From Streptomyces humi (GTDB lineage Bacteria; Actinomycetota; Actinomycetes; Streptomycetales; Streptomycetaceae): 64,000 nucleotides of DNA. Below the pieces are notes generated by a model that saw only the letters and a program-made list of their open reading frames with translations, ran no database searches and was not told the DNA's origin. The position numbers and the translations under genes were made by a program. The stretch covers positions 25,888 through 89,887 of the forward strand of contig NZ_LBMU02000100.1 in the NCBI RefSeq assembly GCF_001005085.2, in the 5' to 3' direction. Positions 54,264 to 63,190 of this stretch are shown piece by piece. Within the stretch, counting starts at the first letter, position 1, and the number at the start of each line of letters is the position of its first letter.

Positions 54264-55589
54264 TTACAGCCCTGGAATGCGGCCGTTGCGGAAGAGGTCC
54301 ACGAAGATCTGGTGGTCGGCGCGGGCCCGGGCGCCGTAGCTGTGGGCGAAGTCGGTCAGCAGGGGGGCGAAGCCGTCCTCGTCGGCGGCGATCGCGGCGT
54401 CGATGGCGCGCTCGGTGGAGAACGGCACCAGGGACTCGCCGGACTGGTCGTCGGCCGCCGAATGCATGGACGCCGTGGCCCGGCCGAGGTCCGCGACGAC
54501 CGCCGCGATCTCCTCCGGGTCGTCGAGGTCGCTCCAGTCCAGGTCCACCGCGTACGGGGAGACCTCGGCGACCAGCTGCCCCGCGCCGTCCAGCTCGGTC
54601 CAGCCCAGCCACGGGTCGGCGTGCGCCTGCAAAGCGCGCTGGGAGATCACCGTGCGGTGGCCCTCGTGCCGGAAGTAGTCCCGGATCGCCTGGTCCGTGA
54701 CGTGCCGCGAGACGGCCGGGGTCTGGGCCTGCTTGATGTAGATCACCACGTCGTTCTCCAGGGCGTCCGTGGAGCCCTCCAGGAGGATGTTGTACGAGGG
54801 CAGGCCGGCCGAGCCGATGCCGATGCCGCGCCGGCCGACCACGTCCTTCACGCGGTAGGAGTCCGGGCGGGACAGGGACGCCTCCGGGAGGGTCTCCAGG
54901 TAGCCGTCGAAGGCCGCGAGCACCTTGTAGCGGGTGGCCGCGTCCAGCTCGATGGAGCCGCCGCCGGAGGTGAAGCGGCGCTCGTAGTCCCGGATCTCCG
55001 TCATCGAGTCCAGCAGCTCGAAACGGGTCAGCGAGCGGGCCGCGCGCAGGGCGCCGAGCAGCGGGCCCTCGGCGGTGTCCAGGGTGAACGGCGGCACCTC
55101 GTCGCTCTTGGCGCCGGTGGCCAGCGCGCGGATCCGCTCGCGGTAGGCGGCCGCGTACACCTCGACCAGGTCGGTGATCTGCTCGTCGCTGAGCGCCTTC
55201 GCGTACCCGATCAGCGCTATGGAGGCGGCGAAGCGCTTCAGGTCCCAGGTGAAGGGGCCGACGTAGGCCTCGTCGAAGTCGTTGACGTTGAAGACCAGGC
55301 GGCCGTTGGAGTCCATGTACGTGCCGAAGTTCTCCGCGTGCAGATCGCCGTGGATCCACACGCGCGAGGTGCGCTCGTCCAGGTAGGGGCCGCCGCGCCG
55401 GTCGGTGTCCAGGTCGTGGTAGAAGAGCCCCGCCGTACCGCGGTAGAAGGCGAAGGCCGAGGCCGCCATCTTCCGGAACTTCACGCGGAACGCGGCTGGG
55501 TCGGCGGCCAGGAGCTCGCCGAAGGCGGTGTCGAAAACGGCGAGGATCTCCTCGCCGCGCTGCTCGTCGTTGAGCGGGTGGACCGACAT
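54264..55589 (-). CDS. DUF2252 family protein
   Basis: 441 residues. It contains RVWIHGDLHAENFGTYMDSNG followed by FNVNDFDEAYVGPFTWDLKR. This pair recalls the HGD...N catalytic loop and DFD metal site of aminoglycoside/choline-kinase-like folds (comparison by eye). Further conserved-looking blocks are VKDVVGRRGIGIGSAGLPSY and VIYIKQAQTPAVSRHV. The DUF2252 family is common in actinobacteria and has no settled function. ATG 55589 after AGGAGG. It is divergent from dnaE. Confidence 0.88.
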   Translation of the reverse strand: MSVHPLNDEQRGEEILAVFDTAFGELLAADPAAFRVKFRKMAASAFAFYRGTAGLFYHDLDTDRRGGPYLDERTSRVWIHGDLHAENFGTYMDSNGRLVFNVNDFDEAYVGPFTWDLKRFAASIALIGYAKALSDEQITDLVEVYAAAYRERIRALATGAKSDEVPPFTLDTAEGPLLGALRAARSLTRFELLDSMTEIRDYERRFTSGGGSIELDAATRYKVLAAFDGYLETLPEASLSRPDSYRVKDVVGRRGIGIGSAGLPSYNILLEGSTDALENDVVIYIKQAQTPAVSRHVTDQAIRDYFRHEGHRTVISQRALQAHADPWLGWTELDGAGQLVAEVSPYAVDLDWSDLDDPEEIAAVVADLGRATASMHSAADDQSGESLVPFSTERAIDAAIAADEDGFAPLLTDFAHSYGARARADHQIFVDLFRNGRIPGL

Positions 55590-55772
55590 CGCTGGGTGCC
55601 TCCTGGTGCATGACGTGTACGACAGCCGTATCTGCCGTACCCAACGCTCGAAGGTACGTGGGAGTGCCCGGCTCGTGTCAGTCCCGGGGCATAGACTTCG
55701 ACGCTGTCCCCCCAGACTGTCCGCAGCCGGTCGGAAGATCGTAGACGCCTGTTCTTTTTGGAGGCAGAAACC

Positions 55773-58700
55773 GTGTCGAAGCCGCCCTTCACGCACCTGC
55801 ACGTTCACACCCAGTACTCGCTGCTGGACGGTGCCGCGCGGCTGAAGGACATGTTCAACGCCTGCAACGAGATGGGCATGACGCACATCGCCATGTCCGA
55901 CCACGGCAACCTGCACGGGGCGTACGACTTCTTCCACACCGCGCAGAAGGCCGGGGTCACCCCGATCATCGGGATCGAGGCGTACGTCGCCCCCGAGTCC
56001 CGGCGCAACAAGCGCAAGATCCAGTGGGGCCAGCCGCACCAGAAGCGGGACGACGTCTCGGGTTCCGGTGGTTACACCCACAAGACGATGTGGGCGGTGA
56101 ACAAGACCGGCCTGCACAACCTCTTCCGGCTCTCCTCCGACGCCTACGCCGAGGGCTGGCTTCAGAAGTGGCCCCGGATGGACAAGGAGACCATCTCCCA
56201 GTGGTCGGAGGGGATCGTCGCCTCCACCGGCTGCCCCTCCGGCGAGCTCCAGACCCGGCTGCGGCTCGGCCAGTACGACGAGGCACTGAAGGCCGCCGCC
56301 GACTACCAGGACATCTTCGGCAAGGACCGCTACTTCCTGGAGCTGATGGACCACGGCATCGAGATCGAGCACCGGGTCCGCGACGGCCTCCTGGAGATCG
56401 GCAAGAAGCTCGGCATCCCGCCACTGGTGACCAACGACTCGCACTACACGTACGCGCACGAGGCGACCGCCCACGACGCCCTGCTGTGCATCCAGACCGG
56501 CAAGAACCTCTCCGACCCCGACCGCTTCAAGTTCGACGGCACCGGCTACTACCTGAAGTCCACCGACGAGATGTACGCCGTCGACTCCTCGGACGCCTGG
56601 CAGGAGGGCTGCGCCAACACCCTCCTGGTCGCCGAGATGGTCGACACCACGGGCATGTTCGAGAAGCGCGACCTCATGCCCAAGTTCGACATCCCGGAGG
56701 GCTACACCGAGGTCTCCTGGTTCAAGGAGGAGGTCCGCCGGGGCATGGACCGCCGTTTCCCCGGCGGCGTCCCGGACGACCGGCAGAAGCAGGTCGAGTA
56801 CGAGATGGACGTCATCATCCAGATGGGGTTCCCGGGCTACTTCCTGGTCGTCGCCGACTTCATCATGTGGGCCAAGAACAACGGCATCGCGGTGGGCCCC
56901 GGCCGAGGCTCCGCGGCCGGCTCGATCGTCGCGTACGCCATGGGCATCACCGACCTCGACCCGATCCCGCACGGCCTGATCTTCGAGCGGTTCCTGAACC
57001 CCGAGCGCGTCTCCATGCCCGACGTCGACATCGACTTCGACGAGCGTCGGCGCGTCGAGGTGATCAGGTACGTGACCGAGAAGTACGGCGCCGACAAGGT
57101 CGCCATGATCGGCACCTACGGCAAGATCAAGGCCAAGAACGCGATCAAGGACTCCGCGCGCGTGCTGGGCTACCCGTACGCCATGGGCGACCGCCTCACC
57201 AAGGCGATGCCCGCCGACGTCCTCGGCAAGGGCATCGACCTCGACGGCATCACCAACCCCTCGCACCCTCGGTACAACGAGGCGGGCGAGATCCGCGGGA
57301 TGTACGAGAACGAGCCGGACGTGAAGAAGGTCATCGACACCGCCAAGGGCGTCGAGGGCCTGGTGCGGCAGATGGGCGTGCACGCGGCCGGCGTGATCAT
57401 GTCCAGCGAGCCCATCGTCGACCACGCCCCGATCTGGGTGCGGCACACCGACGGCGTGACCATCACGCAGTGGGACTACCCGCAGTGCGAGTCGCTCGGC
57501 CTGCTGAAGATGGACTTCCTCGGCCTGCGCAACCTGACGATCATGGACGACGCCGTCAAGATGGTGAAGTCCAACAAGGGCATCGACCTCGACCTGCTGT
57601 CCCTGCCCCTCGACGACCCGAAGACCTTCGAACTCCTCCAGCGCGGCGACACCCTGGGCGTCTTCCAGTTCGACGGCGGCCCCATGCGCTCCCTGCTGCG
57701 CCTGATGAAGCCCGACAACTTCGAAGACATCTCCGCCGTGTCGGCGCTCTACCGTCCGGGCCCGATGGGCATGGACTCGCACACCAACTACGCGCTGCGC
57801 AAGAACAAGCTCCAGGAGATCACCCCGATCCACAAGGAGCTGGAGGAGCCCCTGGAAGAGGTCCTGGCCGTGACCTACGGCCTGATCGTCTACCAGGAGC
57901 AGGTGCAGAAGGCCGCCCAGATCATCGCCGGCTACTCGCTCGGCGAGGCCGACATCCTGCGCCGCGTGATGGGCAAGAAGAAGCCCGACGAACTGGCGAA
58001 GAACTTCGTCCTCTTCCAGAAGGGCGCCCGCGACAAGGGCTACAGCGACGAGGCCATCCAGGCGCTGTGGGACGTGCTGGTCCCGTTCGCCGGATACGCG
58101 TTCAACAAGGCGCACTCCGCCGCGTACGGCCTGGTCTCGTACTGGACCGCCTACCTGAAGGCGAACCACCCCGCCGAGTACATGGCGGGCCTGCTCACCT
58201 CGGTCAAGGACGACAAGGACAAGTCGGCCGTCTACCTCAACGAGTGCCGGCGCATGGGCATCAAGGTGCTCCCGCCGAACGTCAACGAGTCGGTGCACAA
58301 CTTCGCCGCGCAGGGCGACGACGTGATCCTCTTCGGCCTGGAGGCCGTCCGCAACGTCGGTACGAACGTGGTGGAGTCGATCATCCGGAGCCGCAAGGCC
58401 AAGGGCAAGTACAGCTCCTTCCCCGACTACCTCGACAAGGTCGAGGCGGTCGCCTGCAACAAGCGCACCACGGAATCGCTGATCAAGGCGGGCGCCTTCG
58501 ACTCCCTGGGGCACACCCGCAAGGGCCTCACCGCGCACTTCGACTCGATGATCGACAACGTGGTGGCGGTCAAGCGCAAGGAGGCCGAGGGGCAGTTCGA
58601 CCTGTTCGGCGGGATGGGCGAGGAGGAGAGCGACGAACCCGGCTTCGGGCTGGACGTCGTCTTCACCGACGAGGAGTGGGACAAGACCTATCTGCTCGCC

Positions 58701-59312
58701 CAGGAGCGGGAGATGCTCGGTCTGTACGTCTCCGACCACCCCCTCTTCGGCCTGGAGCACGTGCTCTCCGACAAGGCCGACGCGGGCATCGCCCAGCTGA
58801 CCGGCGGCGAGCACGCCGACGGCGCCGTGGTGACGATCGGCGGCATCATCTCGGGCCTCCAGCGCAAGATGACCAAGCAGGGCAACGCCTGGGCGATCGC
58901 CACCGTGGAGGACCTCGCGGGCTCCATCGAGTGCATGTTCTTCCCGGCGAGCTACCAGCTGATCTCGACGCAACTGGTCGAGGACGCGGTGGTGTTCGTC
59001 AAGGGCCGCCTCGACAAGCGCGAGGACGTGCCACGGCTGGTCGGCATGGAGCTGACGGTCCCCGACCTCTCCAACGCCGGTACCAACGCGCCCGTGATCC
59101 TCACCATCCCGGCCACCCGGGTCACCCCGCCCATGGTCAGCCGGCTCGGCGAGATCCTCAGCCACCACAAGGGCGACAGCGAGGTCCGGATCAAGCTCCA
59201 GGGGCCGACCAGGACGACGGTGCTGCGCCTCGACCGGCACCGGGTGAAGCCGGATCCGGCGCTGTTCGGCGACCTGAAGGTGCTGCTCGGCCCGTCCTGC
59301 CTGGCCGGATGA
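55773..59312 (+). CDS. dnaE: DNA polymerase III alpha subunit
   Basis: 1179 residues. N-terminal PHP domain (THLHVHTQYSLLDGAARL, MSDHGNLHGAYDF). Palm catalytic Asp in SMPDVDIDFDERRRVEVI, after GPGRGSAAGSIVAYAMGITDLDP; fingers include GVHAAGVIMS and SALYRPGPMGMDSH; then YEEQVQ-like VYQEQVQKAAQIIAGY. The C-terminal OB domain (GGIISGLQRKMTKQGNAW) completes it. This is the replicative DnaE1 type. GTG 55773 with TTTTTGGAGG upstream is preferred; TTG 55758 overlaps the ribosome binding site. Confidence 0.97.
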   Translation: MSKPPFTHLHVHTQYSLLDGAARLKDMFNACNEMGMTHIAMSDHGNLHGAYDFFHTAQKAGVTPIIGIEAYVAPESRRNKRKIQWGQPHQKRDDVSGSGGYTHKTMWAVNKTGLHNLFRLSSDAYAEGWLQKWPRMDKETISQWSEGIVASTGCPSGELQTRLRLGQYDEALKAAADYQDIFGKDRYFLELMDHGIEIEHRVRDGLLEIGKKLGIPPLVTNDSHYTYAHEATAHDALLCIQTGKNLSDPDRFKFDGTGYYLKSTDEMYAVDSSDAWQEGCANTLLVAEMVDTTGMFEKRDLMPKFDIPEGYTEVSWFKEEVRRGMDRRFPGGVPDDRQKQVEYEMDVIIQMGFPGYFLVVADFIMWAKNNGIAVGPGRGSAAGSIVAYAMGITDLDPIPHGLIFERFLNPERVSMPDVDIDFDERRRVEVIRYVTEKYGADKVAMIGTYGKIKAKNAIKDSARVLGYPYAMGDRLTKAMPADVLGKGIDLDGITNPSHPRYNEAGEIRGMYENEPDVKKVIDTAKGVEGLVRQMGVHAAGVIMSSEPIVDHAPIWVRHTDGVTITQWDYPQCESLGLLKMDFLGLRNLTIMDDAVKMVKSNKGIDLDLLSLPLDDPKTFELLQRGDTLGVFQFDGGPMRSLLRLMKPDNFEDISAVSALYRPGPMGMDSHTNYALRKNKLQEITPIHKELEEPLEEVLAVTYGLIVYQEQVQKAAQIIAGYSLGEADILRRVMGKKKPDELAKNFVLFQKGARDKGYSDEAIQALWDVLVPFAGYAFNKAHSAAYGLVSYWTAYLKANHPAEYMAGLLTSVKDDKDKSAVYLNECRRMGIKVLPPNVNESVHNFAAQGDDVILFGLEAVRNVGTNVVESIIRSRKAKGKYSSFPDYLDKVEAVACNKRTTESLIKAGAFDSLGHTRKGLTAHFDSMIDNVVAVKRKEAEGQFDLFGGMGEEESDEPGFGLDVVFTDEEWDKTYLLAQEREMLGLYVSDHPLFGLEHVLSDKADAGIAQLTGGEHADGAVVTIGGIISGLQRKMTKQGNAWAIATVEDLAGSIECMFFPASYQLISTQLVEDAVVFVKGRLDKREDVPRLVGMELTVPDLSNAGTNAPVILTIPATRVTPPMVSRLGEILSHHKGDSEVRIKLQGPTRTTVLRLDRHRVKPDPALFGDLKVLLGPSCLAG

Positions 59313-59359
59313 GACGGATCGCGGCTCCCTGAGCCGTGCGCCGAGCCGTGAGCGCGCTG

Positions 59360-59390
59360 AAGGGGCGCACCCGTGTCGGGTGCGCCCCTT
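59360..59390 (+). terminator. Terminator of dnaE
   Basis: AAGGGGCGCACCCG and CGGGTGCGCCCCTT form a 14-bp stem with a TGT loop, 47 bp past the stop. Confidence 0.9.
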
Positions 59391-59436
59391 CCGTGTGCCT
59401 GGGCCGCAACAGCCCTGTGGGACCGGGTCGGTCCGC

Positions 59437-59616
59437 TCAGTTGTGGCCGAAGCGCTTCTGCTGCTTACGGGCAACATCCGCGGGGCTGCCCTGGATGTGC
59501 GACACCGGGGAGTCATGGGACTCCGTCGACGTGCGCTGCGCGTGCTCGTGGGCCTGCTCGGCCTGGGACGCGCGGTTCTGCGAGCCACCCTGCTTGCGGT
59601 TCTTGTTCTTGGCCAT
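59437..59616 (-). CDS. Small basic hydrophilic protein, 59 aa
   Basis: Encodes MAKNKNRKQGGSQNRASQAE..., ending ARKQQKRFGHN. It is rich in Lys, Arg, Gln, Ser and His with no hydrophobic segment. ATG 59616 has a strong CAGGAGG ribosome binding site at normal spacing, and codon use is GC3-rich, both supporting a real gene. I do not recognise a named family; it looks like a conserved small Streptomyces protein. It lies alone between dnaE and the NYN gene, convergent with dnaE. Confidence 0.8.
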   Translation of the reverse strand: MAKNKNRKQGGSQNRASQAEQAHEHAQRTSTESHDSPVSHIQGSPADVARKQQKRFGHN

Positions 59617-59835
59617 GGTGATCTGCCTCCTGTGGGGGATCTAGGGGCCGAATTCAGATTCACATAGGCTGACAACAGACGCATTTCGGATAATTACCGT
59701 GTGTAACAGGGTTTGTCGGAGAGCGAGACCCGGAAACGCCACGCCGAAGATCGAGTTCGGGCCGTTAACCCACGCGCCGTCGGGCAGACTCGAAGGAAGC
59801 CCGAAGGCAAACCTCCCGGAAAGAGGGTGAGTCGC

Positions 59836-61056
59836 GTGGACCGCTGCATCGTCCTGGTGGACGCCGGGTATCTGCTGGGTGCCGCCGCCAGTCTCCTCGC
59901 CGGTGAGCCCTCCCGGTCCCGGATCACCGTCGACCACGCCGCGCTGATCCAGGCGCTGCGCGAGCGCGCGGAGTCCGACACCGAGCGTCCACTGCTGCGC
60001 ATCTACTGGTTCGACGGCGCCCCCGACCGCGTCCCCCAGCCGGAACACCGCAGGCTGCGGGTGATGCCCCGGGTGACCGTGCGGCTGGGCGCCCTGACCC
60101 GCAGCGACGGACGCTGGGCCCAGAAGGGCGTGGACGCGGCCATGCACGCCGAGCTGACCGAGCTCGCCCGCAACCGCGCCTGCTCCGACATCGTGCTGGT
60201 GACCGGTGACGGGGATCTGCTGCCGGGCATGATGGCCGCGAAGGAGCACGGCGTCGCCGTGCACCTGTGGGCCGTGCAGGCCGCCGACGGCGACTACAAC
60301 CAGTCCGAGGACCTGGTCGCGGAGGCCGACGAACGGCGCGTCCTGGACCGGGCGTGGATCACCCAGGCGGTCCGGGCCAAGGAACTGACCGCCGTCTGCG
60401 CGCCGCCGCCGGTGCCGCGGCCGGAGATCGCGGCGATCCTCTCCGCGCCGCTGCCGGAGTCGGCGCTGGCCGCCGCCCCCGAGGCCGGCGTCGAGGAGGG
60501 GAAGCACGCGCCCGCGGTGAGCGTGGCCGAGAACGGCGTGCAGGAGAGGGTGCCGGCCCCGAAGGGGGTGCCCACCCCGAAGGACCTCGCGGCGCTGCGG
60601 GCGCCCGGCGCGCAGCCGGTGCACCCCGCGACCACGGCCACGCTGCGGTGGTCGTCCGACAAGGGGTGGGTGGACCGGCCCGGGGTCGTCGCGGAGCCGG
60701 CGGAGGCGGCCTCCATGCCCACGCTGGCCCAGCTGACCACGGCGGAGCAGCGGTGGGCCGACCGGGAGGAGGACATCACGACCGTCGGCGGGGACCCGTA
60801 CGAGGTGGGGCAGGTGTTCGCCCGGCGGTGGATCTCGCGGCTCGGGGACCAGAGCCATCTCCAGCGGCTGTCCGGGATGTATCCGCGGATCCCGCACCGG
60901 ATCGACGGGGAGCTGCTGCGGTACGCGGCCCGGTTCGGGCTGCTCGCGCACAAGGACGACCAGATCGACGAGAACGACCGGTACGCCATTCGGGCGGGGT
61001 TCTGGCGGGAGTTCGACGTGCCGGCGGGGGCCGGGGAGCATGCGTCGGCGGAGTGA
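59836..61056 (+). CDS. NYN-domain protein (putative PIN-like RNase)
   Basis: About 406 residues. The N-terminal NYN (PIN-like) domain has the acidic residues of the family in CIVLVDAGYLLGAA, WAQKGVDAAMHAELTELA and CSDIVLVTGDGDLLPGM, with LRIYWFDGAPD between. This fits metal-dependent nucleases. An Ala/Pro-rich linker leads to a C-terminal conserved region (GQVFARRWISRLGDQSHLQRL, RIPHRIDGELLRYAARFGLLAHKDD) that resembles an OST-HTH/LOTUS-like helical domain by arrangement only. GTG 59836 is chosen (GAAAGAGGG upstream); GTG 59827 is possible. RNA target unknown. Confidence 0.82.
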   Translation: MDRCIVLVDAGYLLGAAASLLAGEPSRSRITVDHAALIQALRERAESDTERPLLRIYWFDGAPDRVPQPEHRRLRVMPRVTVRLGALTRSDGRWAQKGVDAAMHAELTELARNRACSDIVLVTGDGDLLPGMMAAKEHGVAVHLWAVQAADGDYNQSEDLVAEADERRVLDRAWITQAVRAKELTAVCAPPPVPRPEIAAILSAPLPESALAAAPEAGVEEGKHAPAVSVAENGVQERVPAPKGVPTPKDLAALRAPGAQPVHPATTATLRWSSDKGWVDRPGVVAEPAEAASMPTLAQLTTAEQRWADREEDITTVGGDPYEVGQVFARRWISRLGDQSHLQRLSGMYPRIPHRIDGELLRYAARFGLLAHKDDQIDENDRYAIRAGFWREFDVPAGAGEHASAE

Positions 61057-61120
61057 GTGAAGGGGGGCGGCGGCCGTCATCCCGGGTGCGGGCCGGTGGG
61101 AGCCTGTCGCGCGGTTCCCC

Positions 61121-61138
61121 GCGCCCCTCACGGGGCGC
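61121..61138. terminator. Hairpin within a GCGCGGTTCC intergenic element
   Basis: GCGCCCC-TCAC-GGGGCGC, preceded by TCGCGCGGTTCCCC. It lies 65 bp past the NYN gene and probably ends its transcript. Confidence 0.6.
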
Positions 61139-61176
61139 TGCGGCGCCCCAAAGGCGAGTAAACGGGGGCGACCCCG

Positions 61177-61182
61177 TACCCT
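61177..61182 (+). promoter_or_regulatory. Putative -10 box of a leaderless ABC gene
   Basis: TACCCT, 8 nt before the GTG at 61191, with no ribosome binding site. Confidence 0.45.
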
Positions 61183-61190
61183 CGTGCCTT

Positions 61191-62210
61191 GTGAGTACGG
61201 GCGTGGGTCGGGCACTTCGGCAGCAGAGCGATGTCGTGTGTGCCGTGCGTGGGCTGACCAAGACCTACGCCGCGGTCAAAGGGCGGCGTGGGGCTCCCGG
61301 GGTGCCCGAGGTGCGGGCCACCGACGGGGTGGAGCTGGACGTCCGGCGCGGGGAGATCTTCGGACTGCTCGGGCCGAACGGGGCCGGCAAGTCGACCCTC
61401 GTACGGCAGCTCACCGGGCTGCTGCGGCCGGACTCGGGCGGTGTCGAGATCCTCGGGCACGACATCGTGCGGCACCCGGAGCGGGCCGCGCGGATCCTCG
61501 CGTACCTGGGACAGGAGTCCAGCGCCCTCGACGAACTGACCGTCTCCCTCGCCGCCGAGACCACCGGGCGGCTGCGGGGCCTCGACGCACGGCAGGCGCG
61601 CGGCGAGCGCGACGCGGTGCTGGAGGAGCTGGGTCTGACGCCGATCGCCGGGCGGGCGCTCAAGAAGCTCTCCGGCGGGCAGCGCCGGCTGGCCTGCTTC
61701 GCCGCCGCGCTGGTCGGGGAGCGGCCGCTGCTCGTGCTGGACGAGCCCACCACCGGGATGGACCCCGTGGCCCGGCGGGCCGTGTGGGCCGCCGTCGACC
61801 GGCGGCGTGCCGAACGGGGCACGACCGTCGTCCTGGTCACCCACAACGTGATCGAGGCGGAGACGGTCCTCGACCGGGTCGCGGTCCTGGACCAGGGGCG
61901 GGTCATCGCCTGTGACACGCCGGCCGGGCTCAAGGAACGGGTCGCCGGCGAGGTGCGGGTGGAGCTGGTGTGGCGGGACCGGGCGCCGCTGGACGTGCCC
62001 GAGGTGGCCGTCCTGCGGGAGCGGGCCGTCGAGTCCGGCCGGCGCTGGACGCTGCGGCTCGCGCCCGAGGAGGCCCGGGCCGCCGTCGCCACGGTGACCG
62101 GCGGGGCCGCCTTCGCCGCGCTCGACGACTTCACCCTCGCCACGCCCAGCCTGGAGGACGTGTACCTGGCGCTGGGCGGCGCGGCACGGCAGGGGCTGGT
62201 GAAGGCGTGA
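61191..62210 (+). CDS. ABC-2 exporter ATP-binding protein
   Basis: 339 residues. Walker A LLGPNGAGKSTLVRQL, Q-loop ILAYLGQESSALDELTV, signature KLSGGQRRLACFAAAL, Walker B LLVLDEPTTGMDPVARR and H-loop VVLVTHNVIEAE are all intact. The C-terminal extension (from VAGEVRVELVWRD) is typical of drug/antibiotic exporter ATPases. A probable leaderless GTG start. The permease gene follows after a 115-bp gap that encodes a possible 40-residue ORF. Substrate unknown. Confidence 0.92.
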   Translation: MSTGVGRALRQQSDVVCAVRGLTKTYAAVKGRRGAPGVPEVRATDGVELDVRRGEIFGLLGPNGAGKSTLVRQLTGLLRPDSGGVEILGHDIVRHPERAARILAYLGQESSALDELTVSLAAETTGRLRGLDARQARGERDAVLEELGLTPIAGRALKKLSGGQRRLACFAAALVGERPLLVLDEPTTGMDPVARRAVWAAVDRRRAERGTTVVLVTHNVIEAETVLDRVAVLDQGRVIACDTPAGLKERVAGEVRVELVWRDRAPLDVPEVAVLRERAVESGRRWTLRLAPEEARAAVATVTGGAAFAALDDFTLATPSLEDVYLALGGAARQGLVKA

Positions 62211-62329
62211 ACGTGGACGCGGGAGTGAACGCCGGCACGGCCGGGCCCGTACGGGAAGGCGCGGCGGCCGTACGTGCCGTGGACGCCGTCCCGGCCGTTG
62301 CCGTTGGGAAGAGGAGCAGCGCGACGTGA
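62207..62329 (+). CDS. Possible 40-aa ORF linking ATPase and permease
   Basis: A GTG overlapping the ATPase stop (GTGA) opens a 40-codon frame (VNVDAGVNAGTAGPVREG...) that closes in a TGA overlapping the permease GTG (GTGA). The exact 4-nt overlaps on both sides suggest a coupled mini-ORF that passes ribosomes to the permease. The peptide itself is low complexity and may not be functional. Confidence 0.35.
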   Translation: MNVDAGVNAGTAGPVREGAAAVRAVDAVPAVAVGKRSSAT

Positions 62330-63156
62330 GTGTCGTACCCGCGGAGGTCCTGCCGGGCGGTGCCCTGGGCGTGGAGGAGACGGCGCCGGGCGGCGGCGCG
62401 GCGGCCGAGCTGGGGCCGCGTGCCCGGCTGTGGCCCTCGCTGGCGGCCGTCTACCGGGCGCAGCTGTCCCGTGCCCGGGTGGCGCGTATCCCGCTGCTGT
62501 TCGTCGCGACCTTCCAGTCCGTCGGCATCATGATCATGATGCGTGGGGTGGTGGACAGCCGGGGCGAGGCCCAGTCCGTGGTGGCCGGTTCCTCGGTGGT
62601 CGTCGTCGCCTATGTGGCCCTGAACCTGCTGGCACAGTACTTCGGGCAGCTGCGGGCGAGCGGCGGGCTCGACCACTACGCGACGCTGCCGGTGCCGCCG
62701 GCCTCCGTGGTGCTCGGGGCGGCCGCCGCGTACGCCTCCTTCACGGTGCCGGGGACGCTGGTGACGGCGGCCTTCGGGTGTGTGCTGTTCGGGCTGCCGC
62801 TGGGGAACCTGTGGATCCTCGTCGCGGTGATCCCGCTCGCCGGCGCCGCCCTGGCCGGGCTCGGCGCCGCCTGCGGGCTGCTCGCGCCGCGGCCCGAACT
62901 CGCCACGCTGCTCGGCCAGCTGGGCATGTCGGCGGCGCTGCTGCTGGGGGTGCTGCCGCCGGACCGGATGCCGGGGATCATCCGCCTCGCGCGCGATCTG
63001 CTGCCCTCGACGTACGGCGTCGAGGCCTACGCCCGGACCTTCGGGGCCCACCCGGACTGGGCCGTCGTCCTCGTTGACCTGGGTGTGTGCGCCGGGGTCG
63101 GCGTGGTGTCGCTGGCCGTCGCGACCTGGGCGTACCGCCGGGCCGCCGTCCGGTGA
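62326..63156 (+). CDS. ABC-2 type permease
   Basis: 276 residues with six membrane helices (IPLLFVATFQSVGIMIMMRGVV, VVVVAYVALNLLAQY, ASVVLGAAAAYASFTVPGTLV, LWILVAVIPLAGAALAGLGA, LLGQLGMSAALLLGVLP, LVDLGVCAGVGVVSLAVATWAY). It forms the membrane part of the exporter with the ATPase upstream. The first 45 residues are a cytoplasmic Gly/Ala-rich segment. GTG start with GAAGAGGAG upstream. Confidence 0.9.
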   Translation: MSVVPAEVLPGGALGVEETAPGGGAAAELGPRARLWPSLAAVYRAQLSRARVARIPLLFVATFQSVGIMIMMRGVVDSRGEAQSVVAGSSVVVVAYVALNLLAQYFGQLRASGGLDHYATLPVPPASVVLGAAAAYASFTVPGTLVTAAFGCVLFGLPLGNLWILVAVIPLAGAALAGLGAACGLLAPRPELATLLGQLGMSAALLLGVLPPDRMPGIIRLARDLLPSTYGVEAYARTFGAHPDWAVVLVDLGVCAGVGVVSLAVATWAYRRAAVR

Positions 63157-63190
63157 CGCGCCGCACAGGGCGACCTGGCACGATGTCAGG

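Noticed and set aside
56024..59332. Second long plus-strand frame inside dnaE
   Set aside because: Out-of-frame Arg/Pro/Gly-rich translation within a clearly conserved polymerase gene.
55590..59684. Open frame opposite dnaE continuing the DUF2252 frame upstream for more than 4 kb
   Set aside because: High GC leaves the antisense frame without stops. The DUF2252 protein has its own ATG and AGGAGG at 55589, and the antisense translation is low-complexity His/Val/Asp/Arg-rich with no domain.
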